Position numbers and translations under genes: made by a program. A stretch of DNA of 64,000 bases from Epiperipatus broadwayi (taxonomy: Eukaryota; Onychophora; Udeonychophora; Euonychophora; Peripatidae): positions 186,001 through 250,000 of the forward strand of contig JAQFVV010000355.1 of the NCBI GenBank assembly GCA_028023455.1, in the 5' to 3' direction. The stretch's first letter is position 1. Each line of letters opens with the position of its first letter. The notes below the pieces were generated by a model. It had not been told where the DNA came from and ran no database searches. It was given only the letters and a program-made list of their open reading frames with translations. Positions 58,900 to 64,000 of this stretch are shown here, one piece after another.

Positions 58900-61800
58900 G
58901 AGGGTTATTAGCAAGTGCAAAAGTGCATCTGGTACACCAGTAGGCATAAAGGCTATATGTTGCTACATGAATAGCAGGGATGTTGCCTTTTTTAAATTTA
59001 TTTATTACTTCATCAATTGGAAATGATGGCCTTTCTGTATGTGGTAAACATTGTGTGATGTATTGTTTCTATGGCATTGCAGGAATGAAGAAAATGCTCT
59101 TGTGTCTCTTCTTCTCTATGACATAGCCCACACATGGGGTCTATATATGTATAGAATCTACAAAATCACAGAAAATGTGTTGTGGGTAGAGCATTTAGAT
59201 AGATTAAGCTTAAGTAGAAAATCAAATAATTTTGGTTCTAATGACCATTTTCTGAATTGTTGCAGTAGTTTCTGTTGTCTATCCCAAGAACTGATGGATA
59301 TAGATTAGGTGTCTGGTTTGGGTATAGTATATTATAAATGTCTCAGTATGTATACTTGTTGTCATTATTGAGTGATATTTTGTTGTATATTGGCTTGAGT
59401 TCTTCAATCAGTGTGGATAGATATCCATATGAAGGGGGTGGTCTGTCTGTGGGTATTATACTGATTACACACTCCAGGTCTGGAAATCATTTTATGGTTG
59501 CTGTTATTAGATTTACTGATTTCTGTGTGTAAAAAACATTGTATGGAGTCCAAGTCCATGTTATGTGGTGGTCTGCTCAGATTTTTTATAGAGATTGCCA
59601 CTGTCTTTCTCTTCCATATTAGTTTGTTACAGATTGATGAGATTTTAGACATGAATGTTTTTGAAAATTTGATTATAGGTGTGTAGTAGGTAATTTTTGT
59701 GATTATAAGTTGATTAAATAGTGCTACCTTTGTGTATATTGACAGGTATGACCTTTCAAGTGAGGCTGTGATTTTTTCAGCATCTTTTTTTAATTTATTT
59801 TGGAATTTTTTGTCTCATTCCATTGGTTCCAAGGTAGAATGAGAAACCAAGGAAAGCAGATGGTTTACCATTAAACATCTCTGTACAGTGCTTGCCTGTA
59901 TATATTGACCATGCAGCAGTTTTATTTGTGTTAATTTTTATATTAAAATTTGAGGTATAATTCTTGATTATCTTTTGTAATATGGGGAGGTTCTTTTAGA
60001 GGGAAAAAATGGTTACATCATCCATACAGGCTATGCATGATATATTTAAAGCAGTGTTTGGGATTTGAATGTCTTTTATTTTTTCTGTATCTCTATAAAT
60101 AGGGGATTTATATATATTGTAAAGAGCAAGGCACTGAGGGGAGATCCTTGTGGGATGGAGTGACTCAGACTGAAGGCTGGTGAATTTTTTCCATTCAATG
60201 TGATGTGAATTTCACAGCTGAGTAGCAGATTGGCTATTATATATAGTAGGAATGGAGGTATTGTTGTTTAGATTGACTCAGACTGAAGGCTGGTGAATTT
60301 TTTCCATTCAATGTGATGTGAATTTCACAGCTGAGTAGCAGATTGGCTATTATATATAGTAGGAATGGAGGTATTGTTGTTTTTTTCAGCACATCTAATA
60401 ATTTAGCTATAAGCACTGAGTCAAATGCTGCCTCAATGTCTAGTTGAATTATAATTGGTGCATATTTCTTTTTTTTTTTACTACTTCGATTATTGTTTTG
60501 TACATTAAGATACCCTGGCCAATGGATGATCCTTTTTTGGCATATTGTTCTGATGATAACACAGGGAGTATGTGTTGTTCTATTTTCTCCTTTATTACTC
60601 TTTCAAGAATTTTTATTCCTAAAGGTCCCATTGAAATTGGTTGTAGATTAGATAAAGATGATATTGCTGTTGTTTTTTTGTTAAATGGAACCATTGCAAT
60701 TGGATATAGACTTTGTATGTTGCAAATTTTTTGGGATATGTAATTGGCTAGATCATACAGGTATTTGGCTGTGAAGTGACTAAGAAGTTTGAACACAAAT
60801 TTGGGAATTCCTTGTGGTCCTGGGTGACATTTGTTTGTTATTGTTGCAAGTTGAATTACAATGTCAGTTGTTTTTATTGGTGTGTCTGTTTCAGGGTCTC
60901 CAAATATGTTTTCATTTGTTATGTACACTCTTTGTTTTTGCAGTTTTTTTTTAAATGTTGATATATTGGGTTTATCATGTTATGTCCAGCTGTTATAGAG
61001 CCATCTATTTCAAGTGCCATAGGCACTCTGACTGTGGATGGGTATCCTAGTGCCTACTGTATATATATGCTCTGGTCCAAGTGTGTTGTTGTGTAAGGTA
61101 TATATTTTTTCTTTTTTATTGCTACATATTGCTTTAGTGTGTTGCATGTATTGTTGTACATTTCTGTAAGTATTTTAATTTGTGTTTGATTATCTGTAGT
61201 TGGTCTGGAAATGGTTATTCTTTTATGTAGTTCATCTGCCAAAGCTAATAATCTGGTGGGGGGTGTTGAATTGCAAGTAATATGATTGATGTTGAAAGAA
61301 AGTATATTGGCGAATGCTATATACTTTTGTACTGGATCAAGTGACATGTTTTGAAGTTTTTGGAGCATTATATATGTTCTGAATATAGGAATTCAGTTGT
61401 TTGTGCTGGAAGAAGTATTCACATAGTCTTTTGAAGGGCTATTGTTGTATTCTGTATTTTTGTTAGGTCGGTGGTGATGAACTGGGCAGCATAATCTGAG
61501 ATTATAGATGGACAGAGTTCAAGAGTAAAATAATGATGTAGCATTGGTGAATAGAAACACAAATCAATAAGTGACTTATATCTATTATTATTAAATTATA
61601 TTAAGTTTGATGGGAGAAAACCTTCAGCACTCATAAGTGGGATTGTTATTTGAAGGATCCATTTGGTGACAAAAGTTTGGTAGGTCATGTTGAAATCTCC
61701 CAGGACTATTATGGGATTTGGTGTTGCTGTAAGCATTGAATTTATTATTGCTATTATTCTGGAGATGACGACAGGACCTGGTGCTATTTGGACAAATACT

Positions 61801-62150
61801 AGGTTAAGTGTGATATTTTTATGATGGAGTGTTATTATGATAAGATTAGAGTCAATATATATAATTTTCAAAGAATCAAAAGGGCATTTGTGGAATATTA
61901 TTATACCTGTGCCACCTGATGATGATGATGATTGCCTTGAGCATGCACAAAACCTTTGGCTGACTAAATATTTTGAAGGATCAATTTGAGAGCTGCTGTA
62001 TATTTTTGTTTCCAATAGCCCTAGTATGTGTGGTTGTGTTGTATGTAACCATTTTTTGAGTTCAAAAGTTTTTTGATGGCATTTAAGCCTCTAATGTTGA
62101 GTGGTCCAATTTTTATCTTCATGTTTCAGGATAATTTTATAACAGAGTAT
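58900..62150 (-). pseudogene. LINE ORF2: APE endonuclease + RT, frameshifted
   Basis: Endonuclease: NIRGLNAIKKLLNS (about 62100-62050), LETKIYSSSQ, GGTGIIIFHKCPF and PIIVLGDFNMTYQTFVTKW (61596-62015; the LGDFN catalytic motif is intact). Linker: 61054-61368. RT: HPGPQGIPKFVFKLL and LQPISMGPLGIKILERVI (60449-60928), QLDIEAAFDSV (near 60450-60410, motif A), PQGSPLSALLFTIYI (near 60150, motif B) and ACMDDVTIF (near 60025, a YxDD-type box with Cys-Met before the two aspartates). C-terminal CGLCHREEETQEHFLHSC (near 59120-59065), the C..C...ET..H...C motif. The 113-bp tandem duplication between motifs A and B shifts the frame. No RNase H domain is seen. Confidence 0.8.
60161..60386. repeat. 113-bp tandem duplication inside the LINE RT
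   Basis: Two copies start TGACTCAGACTGAAGGCTGG at 60161 and 60274 and are almost identical up to GGTATTGTTGTTT. The length is not a multiple of 3, so it disrupts ORF2. It arose after, or as, the copy died. Confidence 0.93.
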
Positions 62151-62346
62151 TGATTTTTTTTTTGTTTTTTAATTCTAATTTTTTCTTTATATTGCAGTAG
62201 ATGGATGCTGATACATATTTAAAACTTGGTAGGGTTTATTATCAGTTTTTCTTTCATTTAATATTGGTTCAGACTCTATACAGGCAATTTTTGATGAAAC
62301 TGAACAGTTGTCTATTTGTTGTTGGCTTAAATCCATTTCTATTTCA

Positions 62347-63796
62347 TCATTTTCTAAGTTGTATATGTCTGATGAGTTGTGCTTTTGGTCTGTTTTTTTT
62401 GTAATTTGAATTCATGTTTTTAGGTGGTCCACCTGGCTTTCTTTTTCCCTCTGGTGTATTCTCTTGAATGGGTGGAAGAGGGAGTTCTATTGCATCCATT
62501 ATGTTTGATGCAGTTTGGTTTATTATTGTGGTTTGTTTTATTAATGGTGTACTTATATTATCTTGATTTATATTTTCATTATATAGCTGTGTGTGTTTAT
62601 TTTCTGTTTGTTGATTTTTACTTGGTACACCTTTTGTTTTATTGAGATGCTGATCCTGTGACGTAATTACTTCATTTTGTGTTGTGGTTTCTTGAGAGTT
62701 ATTTCCATTTGAACCTTGGGTGTCTATGTTAGTTTTTGTGTTATTATTTTTTTGGTTAGTCTTTGGGATTGACAATTCTGCTCCATTATCATTTTTGTTT
62801 GTGGGTGTTTGACCCTGTTTTTTTTTGGTTTTTATTATTGGGTTGTCAATGGATGTAATGTTATTAGAAATTTTATTTTCATCATCAGTGGGTTGTTCTA
62901 TGGTGAGGATTTTGGTTTGTTCACAGTGATTGCCTTTTGTGTTATCGCATTGAGTTGCTAGATGGCCTCTCTGTCCACAGCCAAAACAAAGTGGCTTTAA
63001 ACCTCTTATGTGAAGTGAGAGTGTTGCTTCTTGATCTGTAATTTGTGTTGGGATCATGGCAGCATCTACATTTTTATGGAGTTTTATTTTAAATTCAAAA
63101 CAATTACTACATATCAGTATAGGTGTGTCTTTTAAATAAATTGGCTGTAGGGCAATTACTTTTCCAAACGGGTTTATCATTTTTTGAAAATCTTGTAAGT
63201 TGTATTTAAGATAAGTATTTTTTAGCACTCCAGTAATAATATTTTTCTGGTTTTCATCTATAATTATGAGTGCGTAATTATCAAATGCTAAAATAGTGTA
63301 TTGAAAATGTTCTTTTTGCTGCTGAGTATAAAAATCCATGGTTATATATCGCAAATTTGGATGGTCTGCAAAACAAGAGATTGTTTCGGCATAGTGCATT
63401 TTGCATAATTGCTTCATATAATATAGCTTTTGGGAAATGATATAATGAGCATTGATTATCTGTTACTGTGAGTACTAGCAATGTTGGTGAAAAAACCTCC
63501 GAAAAGTTTCAAACAGCATATGAGGCACCCTATCATTGAAATGGTCCATCACATTTTCAAGTGTTTCTTTTGTCCAGATTGTGGATGGGGGTTGACATTC
63601 CTCTTGAGTATGTAGATCTAGATTTTTTTATATCATTTGTATTTGTTCTTCGGAAACATGGTATTTGGGTTGGTGTTGTAATATTGCTGTTGCTTTTAAT
63701 TATTTTTGCATATGAAATAGGCGATGTTGAAACTAACGATGTTGTTAATTTCGTATTGGTGCTTAACTCGCTCATGCTTGACTGGGCAGTAGCCAT
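62347..63796 (-). pseudogene. LINE ORF1 (gag-like, CCHC zinc knuckle), frameshifted
   Basis: ORF1 proteins of this type bind element RNA. Start at 63796 (MATAQSSMSELS...), Ser/Thr-rich. After a shift near 63560 comes TIWTKETLENVMDHFNDRV with LFETFRRFF. After another shift near 63420 a 356-codon open frame runs to 62347. It contains an RNA-binding-like region (TMDFYTQQQ...FGKVIALQPIYLK) and a clear zinc knuckle CFGCGQRGHLATQCD (C-x2-C-x4-H-x4-C). A long Asn/Thr/Gln-rich low-complexity segment (NNNTKTNIDTQGSNGNNSQE) and a basic end follow. The second, longer frame has probably been open for most of its history. An in-frame stop separates it from ORF2. Confidence 0.75.
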
Positions 63797-64000
63797 GATT
63801 TATTATTCTGACTCAAGTCAGTTTTTTTTTTTAAAAAAAAAGGTATGAATACACACTGATATTTAAAAAATACTCTTAATCTATTATTTTATTTGATTTG
63901 TTCTATATTTCATTTATTTTGCGAATAACAAGTTGAAACAAAAGAAAAATATAAATACTTACATTGGAGAGCTTAAAGATTGCTTCTTACCTCAGCAGAG

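Noticed and set aside
62201-62645. Plus-strand frames across LINE ORF1
   Set aside because: Antisense shadows of the Asn/Thr/Gln-rich ORF1 frame, giving Leu/Phe-rich peptides.

Overview
This is AT-rich, non-coding eukaryotic DNA (about three-quarters A+T by eye), almost certainly from an invertebrate animal. The evidence for that is the repeat content: RTE-type and other APE-type LINEs, Penelope-like elements (PLEs) with GIY-YIG endonuclease remnants, tRNA-derived SINEs, a Ty3/Gypsy-type LTR element, foldback repeats, and hammerhead-ribozyme repeats resembling metazoan retrozymes. The species cannot be read from the sequence. No host protein-coding gene, tRNA or rRNA gene can be supported. 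Nearly every meaningful open frame is a decayed piece of a mobile element.

Layout: 0-5 kb holds tRNA-SINE copies and a decayed RTE LINE on the minus strand (about 1.2-4.6 kb). 5.5-7.8 kb is a head-to-head pair of 3' PLE fragments, one carrying a 72-bp near-perfect palindrome. 11.5, 19.6-20.5 and 26.1-27.4 kb hold one foldback family. 16.2-17.7, 22.6-23.1 and 28.9-30.2 kb hold three plus-strand LINE fragments. 30.4-38.7 kb is an LTR retrotransposon with 2.2-kb LTRs and a 4-bp target duplication; its coding part has been deleted so that a gag-like start is fused in frame to an integrase C-terminal tail.

Immediately downstream, 38.9-41.25 kb is the most interesting stretch. It has a near-ideal hammerhead ribozyme motif, a snapback array of a ~340-bp structured repeat, and two head-to-head arrays of a ~400-bp repeat carrying one hammerhead per unit. 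That is the architecture expected of retrozymes, small non-autonomous retroelements that spread through self-cleaved circular RNA. 42.8-47.5 kb holds further foldback repeats, one with a 17-bp target duplication.

52.3-55.2 kb is a decayed PLE (RT followed by GIY-YIG) split by a tRNA-SINE that itself carries a hammerhead-like motif. 56.0-57.1 kb is another PLE fragment framed by 45-bp inverted repeats. 58.3-63.8 kb is a nearly full-length two-ORF LINE on the minus strand (CCHC ORF1; APE endonuclease plus RT ORF2) ending in a trinucleotide microsatellite.

How the parts may work together: PLEs supply RT plus endonuclease, and PLEs elsewhere are known to carry hammerheads, so the retrozyme-like repeats and possibly the hammerhead-bearing SINE could be their non-autonomous partners. 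This link is inference from co-occurrence and shared motifs. The many inverted repeats would give long double-stranded RNA if transcribed.
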